DNA of 64,000 nucleotides from Ekhidna lutea (GCF_900188325.1 NZ_FZPD01000005.1:124001-188000); one strand, 5' to 3'; shown: positions 24,538 through 33,761, counted from the stretch's first letter. Notes: a model not told the origin generated them from the sequence alone. Program-made: numbers and translations.

Positions 24538-25785
24538 TTAGTCCAGTGTGATCTTCTTTATTCGGTCCCATGGCACATAAACCCTATCTGATTTAGTCCG
24601 AATTAACGTTCCAAGGTTTTTATCAGAAACATCCTGCCCATCCTCGAGAGTCACTTCACTTCCATCGTTAAGGGTGACAATGGAAGAATAGGATCCCCTT
24701 GGTGTAATTTCACGAACGTTATAAAATGGAATGATAAATTTCACGTCATCATTCTCGCCGTTGAGAAGCTCAAAGGTGTATTCTTCATCCAGATCAAAAA
24801 TGATTTCCCCAGTATGAATATCACCATTGTCTACCTCCACTTTTCCCGTTAATTTTTTAGGTGTAGAGAACGAACTGTAAGCTGGTCCGCTATTGGGAGC
24901 TTCTTTAAATGTCACTTTGTCAAACTCGTCCCAGTCAATATCTACACGGCCTAAACCCTTCACAGTAACAATAATGCCCTTATTGTCGTCATCTACATCA
25001 TTGGTGCCTCTTAGATCCAGTTTTCTTCCTGATTTAAGTGTAACAATGCTGCTACTATATCCATCGCGCTCAATGGATGCGATCTTTTCAAACGCGATTT
25101 CATAGTCATCGCCATCTTCTTCTCCGTCCAGAACATCTGTTCCCACACGTTCATCATGATCCCACTGAATGAAACCGGTGAACTCTCCCAGGTCACAGAT
25201 TACTGTACCATAAAGTGGTTCCCCAAATTTTTCATCAAGATTTGAAGGAGTGGGCAAGAATTCCACTTTTTCAATATTGCTCCATGATAGCTGGATAGTG
25301 CCCAATTCATAGTCTATTACCCGTAGTTTGGCACCTACATCATTATAGCCTGAACCACTCACTTCGATATACTCTCCATTCTTCAATTCCACTTCAACCC
25401 GACTACTTGATCGCATTCTAAGTGACTTCAGGTTTCCAAACTCAGTTGAAAATTCATGCACAAATCGTCCATCATTATCATCATCCCATGAGATATTGAT
25501 AAATCGAGAAATCAAATTATCGTTATCATAATAGCGGTCTTCCAGTTTATCCAACTCACGACTAGATAAGTAGTCAAGGTTTTTATTTTCCCTTTTAGAA
25601 GTGTTGAACATGTCAGTCCAATAAACTTCTTCTTTGCCCCATCTGATCGGGCCTTCATATACATCTCCATCTTCAGTTGTCACTTTTCCATAGATGAATC
25701 CCTCATCCTGAGCAGAGATAGATGTAAAAAATAGAATAGCTGTGGCTGAAAAAGCCAGCTTTAAATAAATAGTTAGTCGTTTCAT
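24538..25785 (-). CDS. Exported protein with three repeated beta-rich units
   Basis: A 415-residue exported protein; signal peptide residues 1-26 (ending ISAQ). The mature part is three copies of one unit, at about 31-176, 191-293 and 313-415. Each begins with a (Y/T)GxV-x-x-x-x-G-(D/E)-x-x-(T/E)G strand pattern, contains a V-x-L-x-(S/N)G hairpin, and ends with W-(S/D)-x-(I/F)-x-K-(V/I)-x-(F/L). This is like a repeated small beta barrel. The sequence is very acidic. I do not recognise a family. There is no sorting domain, so it is probably periplasmic. Context (upstream of an FtsX permease) does not reveal a role. Confidence 0.72.
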   Translation of the reverse strand: MKRLTIYLKLAFSATAILFFTSISAQDEGFIYGKVTTEDGDVYEGPIRWGKEEVYWTDMFNTSKRENKNLDYLSSRELDKLEDRYYDNDNLISRFINISWDDDNDGRFVHEFSTEFGNLKSLRMRSSSRVEVELKNGEYIEVSGSGYNDVGAKLRVIDYELGTIQLSWSNIEKVEFLPTPSNLDEKFGEPLYGTVICDLGEFTGFIQWDHDERVGTDVLDGEEDGDDYEIAFEKIASIERDGYSSSIVTLKSGRKLDLRGTNDVDDDNKGIIVTVKGLGRVDIDWDEFDKVTFKEAPNSGPAYSSFSTPKKLTGKVEVDNGDIHTGEIIFDLDEEYTFELLNGENDDVKFIIPFYNVREITPRGSYSSIVTLNDGSEVTLEDGQDVSDKNLGTLIRTKSDRVYVPWDRIKKITLD

Positions 25786-25936
25786 AGTTTTTTGAGTTTA
25801 GGTCTTCTTGTGGGTTTGATGCCGTCTAATGACAAAAGGTTGCATCAAAGGTTACTTTTAATATGTATTAGTTGGTACTTGTTAATGCATAGTACATACG
25901 AATATGTATTCGCTATGTTGCATGGCTTTTACATAA

Positions 25937-26875
25937 TTAGTTTTTCAGAAGGGTGTCAGAGTTAAACATGTGTTGGAAATAGCCTCTTTTCCACTGATGG
26001 TTTGTTGACGAGATGAGTATCCACTCAGTGGCACCAAGCGAATAAAAAATTAATCGTCCACGATCTTTCAGGTTAGGCTCGCTTAAATCTTCTCGGATTT
26101 CTTCTCGATATTCTCGGAGAAGTTTTATTCTATTCTCATTGGAATTGGTTTGGTTCCAATGCTGAAGAAGGTCTATTTCCAAAAACCTGGGAAATCCCTC
26201 CTGCCAAATCTGAAAATTGAAATAGCGGTAGTCCTTTTCAGAAATGACAGACTTTAGTTGCCGCTTAGCTTCCCAATACTTAGGGAGCACACTTTCTCCG
26301 TCCATTGATTTTAGGAGTAATCCACTCATTTCTTCAATTATCTGATCTACAGTATCATTTTCATACGGGAATGAATAGTTTAGTGGCCACATACCATCTA
26401 GGGAATCCTTTGCTAGATCCAGTTCATTCGATTTTTGATAGTAACCTTCTCTGGTGTATTGAAATTGATGAAAATGCTCATGGAGTAATGTCCAAACCCA
26501 CCTTTCTTCATCGAAATAAGAGTTCATAATATTACCCATCACTATGACTGGATTAGAATCAATAAGCGGAAAACTGGCAGACATGTTTTTAGGGAACGTT
26601 CGCTTACGAAAATATATTTTCTGGTTAAGCAGGGAGTCAAAATAACTTGCTTGTGAGAACGTAGCTGGATTGGGATGCCCGGCTAAGTATTCAAAATCTT
26701 CATCAACCAATAAGATAATGAAAGGAACTTCCATCCATTCCGGCCAGTATGATGCTTTTACTTCTTCAGCAATCTGTTGGATTTCTGCTATTCGATGTGA
26801 CTCTTTGGTTGGGAAGGATTGTGCAAAAAGTACGAACGGCAATATTATCAATAGAGATAGGATCGATTTTTTCAT
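25937..26875 (-). CDS. Exported putative zinc metallopeptidase (HExxH)
   Basis: A 312-residue protein from the ATG at 26875 (an upstream TTG adds two residues). Signal peptide residues 1-19 (ending LFAQ). The sequence LLHEHFHQFQ holds an HExxH zinc site (His132, Glu133, His136), and an acidic helix around residue 184 (IIEEMSGLL) could supply the third ligand, as in gluzincins. The motif and size suggest a periplasmic protease, but I recognise no specific family and activity is inferred from the motif alone. It is the last gene of a minus-strand set with the YCII-domain and propeller genes upstream. An imperfect palindrome (CGAATA-TG-TATTCG, 25899-25912) lies in the 151-base gap downstream. 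Confidence 0.65.
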   Translation of the reverse strand: MKKSILSLLIILPFVLFAQSFPTKESHRIAEIQQIAEEVKASYWPEWMEVPFIILLVDEDFEYLAGHPNPATFSQASYFDSLLNQKIYFRKRTFPKNMSASFPLIDSNPVIVMGNIMNSYFDEERWVWTLLHEHFHQFQYTREGYYQKSNELDLAKDSLDGMWPLNYSFPYENDTVDQIIEEMSGLLLKSMDGESVLPKYWEAKRQLKSVISEKDYRYFNFQIWQEGFPRFLEIDLLQHWNQTNSNENRIKLLREYREEIREDLSEPNLKDRGRLIFYSLGATEWILISSTNHQWKRGYFQHMFNSDTLLKN

Positions 26876-26929
26876 TACCAATCTTACATTTTTTGTTTGT
26901 TAATTGCCGCTAAAGATGGTTAAATAGGG

Positions 26930-27253
26930 TTAAGCCACTGCTTTAACATATAAATGAAAGTATTCATTAAGTGGACAAGAAGCAGCAATCTTTTTAGCTT
27001 CATTCAAATCAGTGGCAGTAATCAATACAAATCCAGCGATTAGCTCCTTTGCTTCCACAAATGGTCCGTCTGTTGTTACCGCATTTTTGCTTGGAATCAG
27101 TTCTCCACTTTCAAGCGAAAGACGTCTTGCAACAATGTGTTTCTCTGCAAGCGCCTCAGCCCATTTACCATATTCGGTGATGCAATGTTGTTCTTCTGAA
27201 GTGGTGAGCTCCCGCTCGTTTTCGGCAGCTATTAAAATTAGATATTCCGACAT
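26930..27253 (-). CDS. YCII/DGPF-domain protein
   Basis: A 107-residue cytoplasmic protein of the YCII-related (DGPF) superfamily, a ferredoxin-like dimeric alpha-beta fold. The hallmark DGPF is at residues 62-65 in TTDGPFVEAKELIAGFVLI, and the N-terminus MSEYLILIAA forms the first strand. In other bacteria such proteins are often encoded near ECF sigma factors; no ECF gene is adjacent here. Biochemical function of the family is mostly unknown. It follows the propeller gene on the same strand by 35 bases. Confidence 0.85.
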   Translation of the reverse strand: MSEYLILIAAENERELTTSEEQHCITEYGKWAEALAEKHIVARRLSLESGELIPSKNAVTTDGPFVEAKELIAGFVLITATDLNEAKKIAASCPLNEYFHLYVKAVA

Positions 27254-27288
27254 ATGTTCCTAACGATCGTGGATGGTTTAAATGGACA

Positions 27289-28533
27289 TCATTCAATAAC
27301 TCCAATAATAACTGATTCGCCTTCCGGTTCAAAATTACCGTCCTGGTCATAGGCCGCCCATGGACTATTAACAATGATATGCAGTTTACCATCAATCCAA
27401 ACACCCTGGGTAGGCTCACCCAAATCACCTGCTTGTGCCAATGTCTCTTTGTCCATAAGTGTATTCCCATCTTCAGAAAGAACGTATCGAACCACTCTGT
27501 TTGGATTCGTTCCGTTGTGCAGGCCAATAAGGGTATTGTTGTCAAAATAGAGTCCATCAACTCCTTTGATTAGGATGTTTTCGCCCTTTATAGCCAACTT
27601 GGTTGCAATCTTGCTTTCAAGGTTTAGCTTGTAAATGCCATCGATATAGTCACTCAAAAAGATGTTTTGCTGATCTTCATCAAATGTCAAACCTTGTAGG
27701 TTAAAAACCTGTTCCGATAAATCAACAAACGCTTCCAATTCTCCTGTTTCCTGGCTAATCCAGTAAAGGGTGTTAGCAGTTCCATCTGATATAAACACAT
27801 TTCCATTTTGATCCACAATCAAATCACCAAAGATGTGTCCGCCGGGGAGAGTATATGTTTCCAGTAATTCACCGGATTTTAAATTGTATTTAAGCACGCT
27901 TGCATATCCCTCTTCATTTTGGTCATAGTTTTCATAGTTACTCATTGAAGCGGTGCAAACCCATAGCGTTTTTTGATCAGGAGCTATTTCCAATCCCATG
28001 ACGCTCCAGCTGTTTTTAGGAGAATTAGCAAATATCTCAGGGGTTTTCCCTTCTCGTGCCTGCCAAATTTTACCATCCCGCACACCACCAAAAAAGTAAC
28101 ACTTCTGTTTCGTGGAATAGGTGATGGACTCAGGGTGAGATTTTAAAATTGGAAAAGAAAATGTCTTTTCAAATGAAAGGGGAGTTGTCAATTCTTTTTG
28201 TCTCTCTTGAATCATGCTAAACTCATCCAGTGACAGGATTGATTCAAAATCACTGTCTTTAGCAAAATCCTGTGTGGCGTCCATCAAAATGTACTTATTC
28301 AACACTTCAAGCGATTTTTCAGCATTTCCTGTGAGTGCGTAGCTTCCCGCCAGATTGTAAACGACCGCCGGATAGTTAGGTCGCATGCTGTCGATCGTAA
28401 ACATTTTCCGATTAAACAGTTCATAATCTTGTGCTTCATAAGCCTGTACACCTGCCTGATAAATTTCTCTTAGGCTTTGGGCATTGGAAGTGATAGTAGT
28501 AAGAATGAGTAGTGAGTATATAGTCTTTTTCAT
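27289..28533 (-). CDS. Exported TPR plus SMP-30/NHL-like beta-propeller protein
   Basis: A 414-residue exported protein. Signal peptide residues 1-18 (ending TSNAQ). Residues about 20-115 are helical with TPR-like spacing (VYNLAGSYALTGNAEKSLEVL). Residues about 130-414 form a six-bladed propeller like gluconolactonase/SMP-30, with blades carrying patterns such as ISDGTANTLYWIS and GLTFDEDQQNIFLSDYIDGIYKL. Relatives hydrolyse lactones or bind ligands; no catalytic set of residues can be assigned confidently. Probably periplasmic. First gene of the minus-strand cluster 28533-25937. Confidence 0.78.
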   Translation of the reverse strand: MKKTIYSLLILTTITSNAQSLREIYQAGVQAYEAQDYELFNRKMFTIDSMRPNYPAVVYNLAGSYALTGNAEKSLEVLNKYILMDATQDFAKDSDFESILSLDEFSMIQERQKELTTPLSFEKTFSFPILKSHPESITYSTKQKCYFFGGVRDGKIWQAREGKTPEIFANSPKNSWSVMGLEIAPDQKTLWVCTASMSNYENYDQNEEGYASVLKYNLKSGELLETYTLPGGHIFGDLIVDQNGNVFISDGTANTLYWISQETGELEAFVDLSEQVFNLQGLTFDEDQQNIFLSDYIDGIYKLNLESKIATKLAIKGENILIKGVDGLYFDNNTLIGLHNGTNPNRVVRYVLSEDGNTLMDKETLAQAGDLGEPTQGVWIDGKLHIIVNSPWAAYDQDGNFEPEGESVIIGVIE

Positions 28534-28896
28534 AATTGTTTTTGCTAGTCATCGAGAAAGATTTTGAGGATTGAAACACTCAAAAACACACCCTTTCATT
28601 CCCTAAAGGGATTCTTTTAGCAACACCTTTAGGGCTGGGGTATTTTGAATTTTTGAATAAAATCTTTTATCAGATATGGTTCAAATTCTTCTGTTTAATA
28701 AATGAAGTGATAATTGTTTCATTACATCTGCACAACAGACTTGTACCGGGTAACCATTAACCATTTGTAAAAATGCTGAAATTTTGGGATGTGAAATCTG
28801 ATATCCGATTTTTGATTACCTATTTGGAATAATCACATTATCATTTGATATATTGGGCATTCAATTATTTAGTCACCATTTAACCAAACATTAAAA
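28534..28896. other. 363-base non-coding region with a family E repeat
   Basis: Divergent spacer between the propeller gene and the small beta-rich protein gene. Its left part carries the repeat at 28582-28646; the rest is visibly AT-rich. No ORF with a plausible start, no tRNA and no clear TAnnTTTG element were found. A near match (TATCATTTG, one base too long) lies about 65 bases before the gene at 28897. Confidence 0.5.
28582..28646. repeat. Family E inverted repeat (CCCTAAAGG type)
   Basis: Two half-elements facing each other: AAAACACACCC followed by CCCTAAAGGG on the left, and CCTTTAGGGCTGGGGTATTTT on the right, whose complement reads AAAATACCCC then CCCTAAAGG. Layout matches families A and C. 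Confidence 0.5.
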
Positions 28897-29247
28897 ATGG
28901 CAATAATCACAATTAACTTAACTTTAGATGGAGGGGTTCTTAAGTATCAAGACGATGCTGGTAACTGGCAAACCGTTGATGCGGGGAGCCCAAGCACTGG
29001 TGTTGATTCGGGAGATGAGGTAGATTGGTCAGGAGATGATACAATTGGTAAGATAAAGATTAAACCCAATAAGAATAGGATTCTTGATCGTGTCGATGAT
29101 GACGATACAAAGAAGCCGAAGGGAAAAGTAAAGCAAGGTCTGACCGGTACAATTACGGAGAAGTATACCATTTCAGTAAAACCTGCTAATGGAGGAGGAT
29201 ATACTGATTTTGATCCTGATTTGACCTATCCCAAAGGCGGTGATTAA
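28897..29247 (+). CDS. Small beta-rich protein of unknown function, coupled to a TPR histidine kinase
   Basis: A 116-residue protein without signal peptide or membrane segment. The N-terminus is strand-like (MAIITINLTLDGGVLKYQD). A middle acidic part contains EVDWSGDDTIGKIKIKP, then a Lys/Asp-rich linker (RVDDDDTKKPKGKVK), and a final strand region ending TYPKGGD. The whole looks like a small beta-sandwich. I recognise no family. The kinase gene starts five bases after its stop, so the two are translationally coupled and probably act together; it could be an input or partner protein of the kinase, but that is inference only. Confidence 0.68.
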   Translation: MAIITINLTLDGGVLKYQDDAGNWQTVDAGSPSTGVDSGDEVDWSGDDTIGKIKIKPNKNRILDRVDDDDTKKPKGKVKQGLTGTITEKYTISVKPANGGGYTDFDPDLTYPKGGD

Positions 29248-29252
29248 TTAAT

Positions 29253-31172
29253 ATGAAGTTTAGATTTAGAAATATTAAACTTATAAAAGGTGCCATTTTA
29301 TTAATGGCACTTTTTTGTGTTTTAGAAGCTGAATGTCAAAATCAACGTAAGGCGGATAGCTTAATAAATATTCTTCAAAATGAAGATCTAAAAGAGGAAA
29401 GAAGACTTGAGATTCTCTCTAAGGTATCTATTTTTTCTACTGATCCTAAAGATAAAATCGAGTATGCCAATCAAGTACTTCTTGAGGCAATTAAGACTGA
29501 AAATCATTCGCTAATTATTACGTCTTACATTGTTATTGGAGGTGCACATTCAAAAATTGGGCAACTTGAGAAATCCCTTGTTGCATTATTTGAGGCTGCT
29601 GAATATGCTAAATCCCTTGAAATGCATGAAGAACTTGGAGCAATCTATGGGCAAATAGCATCTACTTATTCACTTAACAATGATTTGAGAAATTCACTTC
29701 TTTTTAAAAAGAAGTCTCTAAAACTATTTGAGCAAGTTAATGATTACGAGTACATAGGGTATGGTTCCCTAAACATCGGTTATGAGTATTATAAACTCAA
29801 AGAATATGATAGCGCCCTGTATTATACGCAAAAAGCTCAATCAATTTTCGAGGAGTTAGAATTTGAAGTTGGAATTGCTTACGCAATTGGTAACACTGCA
29901 TTGGTTAGATGGAAACAAGGTGACTATCTCCTAGCTGAAGATCTTCTTCACAAAGCGATTGAAAAATTAAGACCTGTAAAAGATTATTATGCGATGGCTG
30001 ATTATTTGCATAATCTGGCCAGGGTGTTGTTTGAGCAGGAAAAAATTAGCCAATCGATAGAAGCAGCTCAAGAGGCCTTAGAAATGTCACTTAATAATAA
30101 CCTGAAGGAGCAGGCAAGGGATGCTTCATTGATGTTAAGTGAATTGTATGAAGATATTGGAGACCATAAAGAATCCTATACATATCACAAACAATTTGTC
30201 GCTTTAAAGGATAGCATACAAAGTATTGAAGCCACTCAAAAAATGGCTGACCTACGTACCGAATTCGAAGTAGGTCAGAAGCAAGCAGAAGTAGATTTGT
30301 TGACTGCTGAAAAGCGAACGCAACGTATCATCACCATTGCTGTAGGGGCTTTTGCATTTATACTCATTGTTCTTGCGGCCATTATCTATAAATACTATCG
30401 GTCTAAAGCGAAAATCAATCGTATCCTGGGTGAGCAAAAAGCTGAGCTAGAGCGGCTGAATAGTACCAAGGACAAATTTTTCTCCATTATCTCACATGAT
30501 TTAAGAAGTCCGGTCGCGGGTTTCAATGGTATCAGCCAGATGATCAAAATGATGGTGCAAACCAAGCAAACGGATCAGCTGCTGGAAATGACCGAACACA
30601 TTGATTCTTCGGTAGATCAACTTTCCAAGTTGCTGGACAACCTGCTAAACTGGGCCATGCAACAGCAGGGCCATGTGCCTAATGTGCCGGAGAAACTCAG
30701 TCTGAAAGAAATGGCTGAAGATCTGGTGAAAACATTGTCTACCATGGCACAAGGAAAGTCGATTGAGTTGGGTGCCGATGTTCCGGAAGCATTAGAATTA
30801 TGGTGCGACAAAAACACCACGATGACCATCTTAAGAAACCTTGTCAGCAATGCGCTGAAGTTTACTCCGGAAGGAGGGGAGGTTGGAATAAAAGCTACTG
30901 AAGAAAACGGTACGGCCAAAATTGAGGTGTATGATACCGGTGTAGGGATGCCACAGGACAAGCTCAGAAAGCTATTTCAATTACAGGATAAGAAAAGTAC
31001 CTACGGCACCTCCGGCGAGAAAGGTCTGGGTCTTGGCCTTCAGCTCGTGCATGAGTTCATGGAAATGAACAATGGCAAGATCGAAGTATCCAGTGAAGAA
31101 GGAAAGGGTACGACTTTTACGTTGTGGCTGCCGTTGTTTGAGGCTGTGGGATCAGAAGTTGCTAAGCAATAA
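29253..31172 (+). CDS. Membrane-bound TPR sensor histidine kinase
   Basis: A 639-residue protein. N-terminal signal or anchor (residues about 8-26), periplasmic TPR-like helices to about 330, a coiled coil (MADLRTEFEVGQKQAEVDLL), a transmembrane helix at about 358-379, then the kinase. HisKA has ISHDLRSPV with phospho-acceptor His near 415; the ATPase domain has N-box NLVSNALKF (about 529), DTGVGM (about 561) and GLGLGLQLVHEF (about 592). There is no receiver domain and no response-regulator gene beside it. This TPR-helix-kinase layout is common in Bacteroidota. The first half of the gene is clearly more AT-rich than the kinase half, suggesting a mosaic origin. It is coupled to the small protein upstream. 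Confidence 0.9.
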   Translation: MKFRFRNIKLIKGAILLMALFCVLEAECQNQRKADSLINILQNEDLKEERRLEILSKVSIFSTDPKDKIEYANQVLLEAIKTENHSLIITSYIVIGGAHSKIGQLEKSLVALFEAAEYAKSLEMHEELGAIYGQIASTYSLNNDLRNSLLFKKKSLKLFEQVNDYEYIGYGSLNIGYEYYKLKEYDSALYYTQKAQSIFEELEFEVGIAYAIGNTALVRWKQGDYLLAEDLLHKAIEKLRPVKDYYAMADYLHNLARVLFEQEKISQSIEAAQEALEMSLNNNLKEQARDASLMLSELYEDIGDHKESYTYHKQFVALKDSIQSIEATQKMADLRTEFEVGQKQAEVDLLTAEKRTQRIITIAVGAFAFILIVLAAIIYKYYRSKAKINRILGEQKAELERLNSTKDKFFSIISHDLRSPVAGFNGISQMIKMMVQTKQTDQLLEMTEHIDSSVDQLSKLLDNLLNWAMQQQGHVPNVPEKLSLKEMAEDLVKTLSTMAQGKSIELGADVPEALELWCDKNTTMTILRNLVSNALKFTPEGGEVGIKATEENGTAKIEVYDTGVGMPQDKLRKLFQLQDKKSTYGTSGEKGLGLGLQLVHEFMEMNNGKIEVSSEEGKGTTFTLWLPLFEAVGSEVAKQ

Positions 31173-31224
31173 TTATTTGCATCATTACAATCAAAGCGTA
31201 CAATATTCCAGTTTGATAGACCGT

Positions 31225-31334
31225 ATTCCCTTGGGAGGTGACCGAAGGGAAACCGAGTCATGGGAATCCCCCTGAGATAGAATGTAGGTTCTTGAGATCC
31301 CCAAGTCTCACTCCTGCGTCGTTCGCAAGGGGAT
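31225..31334. repeat. Family A REPIN-like inverted pair, copy 1
   Basis: Left half 31225-31268 (starts ATTCCCTTGGGAG, ends CATGGGAATC) and right half 31296-31334 (starts GATCCCCAAGTCTC, ends CGCAAGGGGAT). The right half is the inverted complement of a left-type element. It lies between the kinase and peptidase genes. Confidence 0.75.
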
Positions 31335-31349
31335 AAGGATTGGGAATGT

Positions 31350-31382
31350 TTACCCACCCCAGCCCCTCCGAGGAGGAGATTT
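31350..31382. repeat. Family C half-element
   Basis: TACCCACCCCAGCCCCTCCG followed by AGGAGGAGATT; matches the right arm of the pair at 59326-59449. It lies just before the stop of the M28 peptidase gene. Confidence 0.65.
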
Positions 31383-31389
31383 GTATTGA

Positions 31390-32616
31390 TTAAAACTCAA
31401 TCTCAAAACTCAACTTCTCACCACCGCGATCAACTAGCACAGTGGTTTTGTCTCCCTTCTCAAAAGTGGAGAGTGCTCGCATGTAACTCATCATATCAGT
31501 GACAGTGCTGTCACCGAGCTGAACAACCACATCACCTTTAAGGATTCCTGCTTTGATTGCTGGCTTGTCTTCACTCACTCCATCGATGCGCATGCCTTCA
31601 CCATCAAACATGTAGTCAGGAACGACACCTAGAGTCACTGTGAACCGAGGGTTATCAGATTCGTCTTTGGTTTTCGTGAAAGCGATTTTCTCATCATCAT
31701 CCATGAGCACAATCATCCGTTCTATGATTGAAGCGACTTTAAGGATGCCTTCTTCATTGATTTTCTCAGGATCGTCACTTGGCTTGTGGTAGTCCTCATG
31801 CTGACCGGTGAAGAAATGCAACACCGGAATATCCTGAAGGTAGAAGGAAGTATGATCAGATGGACCAACACCTGATTCACCTTTGATGAGCTTCAAGCTA
31901 TCCGCATTCACTTCATCCAATAGCCAGTTCCAGATAGGAGAGGTGCCGGTTCCATTTACTGCCAGCCCTTTGGATTCATCCAGTCGTCCCACCATATCCA
32001 TATTGATCATGAAATTGACTTTTGTGAGATCAACTGTTGGATTTTTTGTGAAGTAATTCGACCCCCAAAGTCCTTTTTCTTCCCCGGAAAAACCGATGAA
32101 AAGGATATCACGATTTAATTCCTGATCAGATAACACTCTCGCCAAATGAAGCATTGCGGCAATGCCGCTTGCATTATCATCTGCACCATTGTGAATGGCT
32201 TTCTCACCTCTATAAAGTGAAGAAAAATCACCCATCCCCAGATGGTCATAATGGGCGCCAATGACCACCAACTCATCACCCGGATTATCAATCATGCCTA
32301 CCACATTATATCCGGTGATCCCATCCTCACCAGTCTCTTCAGATGGTTGAGCGTGCGGGTTATCCGCATCTTTCACAAAAAAGGACTGGTAAAAACCATT
32401 CGTTCCTTTGGGCTGAACACCAGTTGCTTTGAGCTCAGCTGCAATGTAATCTGCCGCCATTTTCTCCCCCTCGGTTCCTACTTCCCGTCCGGCTAGTGAG
32501 TCGCTTGCAAGAATAGAAATGTCAGCTTCAATAGCTGATATTGGGTTGTATTGTTCTGTTTGAGAACAAGAGCAAATAAGGAAAGTCAGTAGAAGAGGTG
32601 ATAAATGCTTTTTCAT
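31390..32616 (-). CDS. M28-family zinc aminopeptidase lipoprotein with PDZ domain
   Basis: Exopeptidase, 408 residues from the ATG at 32616. The longer frame to 32658 adds 14 residues before the lipoprotein signal and is not needed. Type II signal MKKHLSPLLLTFLICSC, lipidated Cys17. M28 metal ligands are visible: GAHYDHLG (about 120), NGADDNASG (about 142), SGEEKG (about 180, catalytic Glu), NMDMVGR (about 207), SDHTSFY (about 255). A PDZ-like domain fills about 325-408 (GVSEDKPAIKAGILKGDVVV). Such proteins trim peptides in the periplasm or at the outer membrane. Divergent from the TolB-like gene with a 45-base shared promoter region. Confidence 0.92.
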   Translation of the reverse strand: MKKHLSPLLLTFLICSCSQTEQYNPISAIEADISILASDSLAGREVGTEGEKMAADYIAAELKATGVQPKGTNGFYQSFFVKDADNPHAQPSEETGEDGITGYNVVGMIDNPGDELVVIGAHYDHLGMGDFSSLYRGEKAIHNGADDNASGIAAMLHLARVLSDQELNRDILFIGFSGEEKGLWGSNYFTKNPTVDLTKVNFMINMDMVGRLDESKGLAVNGTGTSPIWNWLLDEVNADSLKLIKGESGVGPSDHTSFYLQDIPVLHFFTGQHEDYHKPSDDPEKINEEGILKVASIIERMIVLMDDDEKIAFTKTKDESDNPRFTVTLGVVPDYMFDGEGMRIDGVSEDKPAIKAGILKGDVVVQLGDSTVTDMMSYMRALSTFEKGDKTTVLVDRGGEKLSFEIEF

Positions 32617-32661
32617 ACAAATTCTTTGTGAGTTAGATTCGCATCTCGAAAATACCAATGA

Positions 32662-33744
32662 ATGAAGAACTTTACGATTTTATTTCTATCGCTGGCCATC
32701 ATTTCATGTCAGCAATCCTCCAATTCTGAACAAGAAACAACGAATACCGATTCGCTAAGATTTGAGCAGGAGGTACATCTTAAAAATGTACGTCAGCTTA
32801 CCTGGGGTGGTAACAATGCAGAAGCATACTGGAGCTTTGATGGAAAAAGTCTGGTATTCCAATCAGACTACTCAGAATGGGGTGTGGAATGCGATCAAAT
32901 CTTCACTTTGGATGTCAATGATCCGAAAAAAGGTGAGCAACCGAGCATGGTGAGTACTGGCCTAGGTAGAACTACCTGCGCTTATTTCCTGCCCGGAGAT
33001 TCATTAATTGTATATGGGTCTACCCATTTAGCAGACAGCCTTTGTCCCGCTACTCCTGAGCGAACCAGCGGTAAATATGTTTGGCCGATCTATGAGGGGT
33101 ATGATATTTTCGTTGCGGATCTTGAAGGAAATATCGTGGATCAATTGACTTCAGAAGAAGGGTATGATGCAGAGGCCACTGTTTCACCGAATGGCGATCA
33201 AATCATTTTTACCTCTACCCGTTCAGGTGATTTGGAACTTTACACCATGAATTTAGACGGTTCGGATGTGGTGCAACTGACTGATGAGTTAGGTTATGAT
33301 GGGGGTGCATTCTTCTCACCGGATGGAAGCAAAATTGTTTGGAGAGCATCACGACCACAGACGGATGAAGAAGTTGCGGAATACAAAGGGTTGTTGGAAC
33401 AGGGTTTAGTTCAGCCAACTAAAATGGAGTTGTATGTAGCCAATGCCGATGGTACGGATAAGAAGAAAATTACCAATTTGGGTAATGCCAACTGGGCACC
33501 TTTCTTCACCCCTGATGGAAAGAAGATTTTATTCTCTTCCAACCATTCTTCCAAGCGAGGATTCCCTTTCAATCTTTTTATGATTAACCTGGATGGAACA
33601 GGCTTGGAGCAAGTCACCTTCGACAAAACTTTTGATTCCTTCCCGATGTTCAGTCCGGATGGTAAGTATCTGGTTTGGGCATCTAACAGATACAATGGTG
33701 GCAATAGAGATACGAATCTATTTGTAGCTGAGTGGGTGGATTAA
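32662..33744 (+). CDS. TolB-like PD40 beta-propeller lipoprotein
   Basis: A 360-residue lipoprotein: MKNFTILFLSLAIISC with lipidated Cys16, a Ser/Thr/Glu linker, then PD40/TolB-type repeats. These are seen as EAYWSFDGKSLVFQSD, EATVSPNGDQIIFTS, GGAFFSPDGSKIVWRA, FFTPDGKKILFSSN and MFSPDGKYLVWASN, five copies of the xxSPDGxxIxF blade motif. The family binds proteins or peptides, and in some members is joined to a prolyl oligopeptidase; there is no hydrolase domain here. Divergent from the M28 peptidase lipoprotein, which suggests a shared role in peptide handling (inference). Confidence 0.88.
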   Translation: MKNFTILFLSLAIISCQQSSNSEQETTNTDSLRFEQEVHLKNVRQLTWGGNNAEAYWSFDGKSLVFQSDYSEWGVECDQIFTLDVNDPKKGEQPSMVSTGLGRTTCAYFLPGDSLIVYGSTHLADSLCPATPERTSGKYVWPIYEGYDIFVADLEGNIVDQLTSEEGYDAEATVSPNGDQIIFTSTRSGDLELYTMNLDGSDVVQLTDELGYDGGAFFSPDGSKIVWRASRPQTDEEVAEYKGLLEQGLVQPTKMELYVANADGTDKKKITNLGNANWAPFFTPDGKKILFSSNHSSKRGFPFNLFMINLDGTGLEQVTFDKTFDSFPMFSPDGKYLVWASNRYNGGNRDTNLFVAEWVD

Positions 33745-33761
33745 GAAATTATTTTTAATAT

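Noticed and set aside
25899-25912. CGAATA-TG-TATTCG imperfect palindrome as an operator
   Set aside because: Single site in an AT-rich gap, with no adjacent regulator gene or clear promoter.
30249-30276. GACCTAC/GTAGGTC inverted repeat in the kinase gene
   Set aside because: Lies inside well-supported coding sequence for a coiled coil; seven-base arms are expected by chance at this scale.
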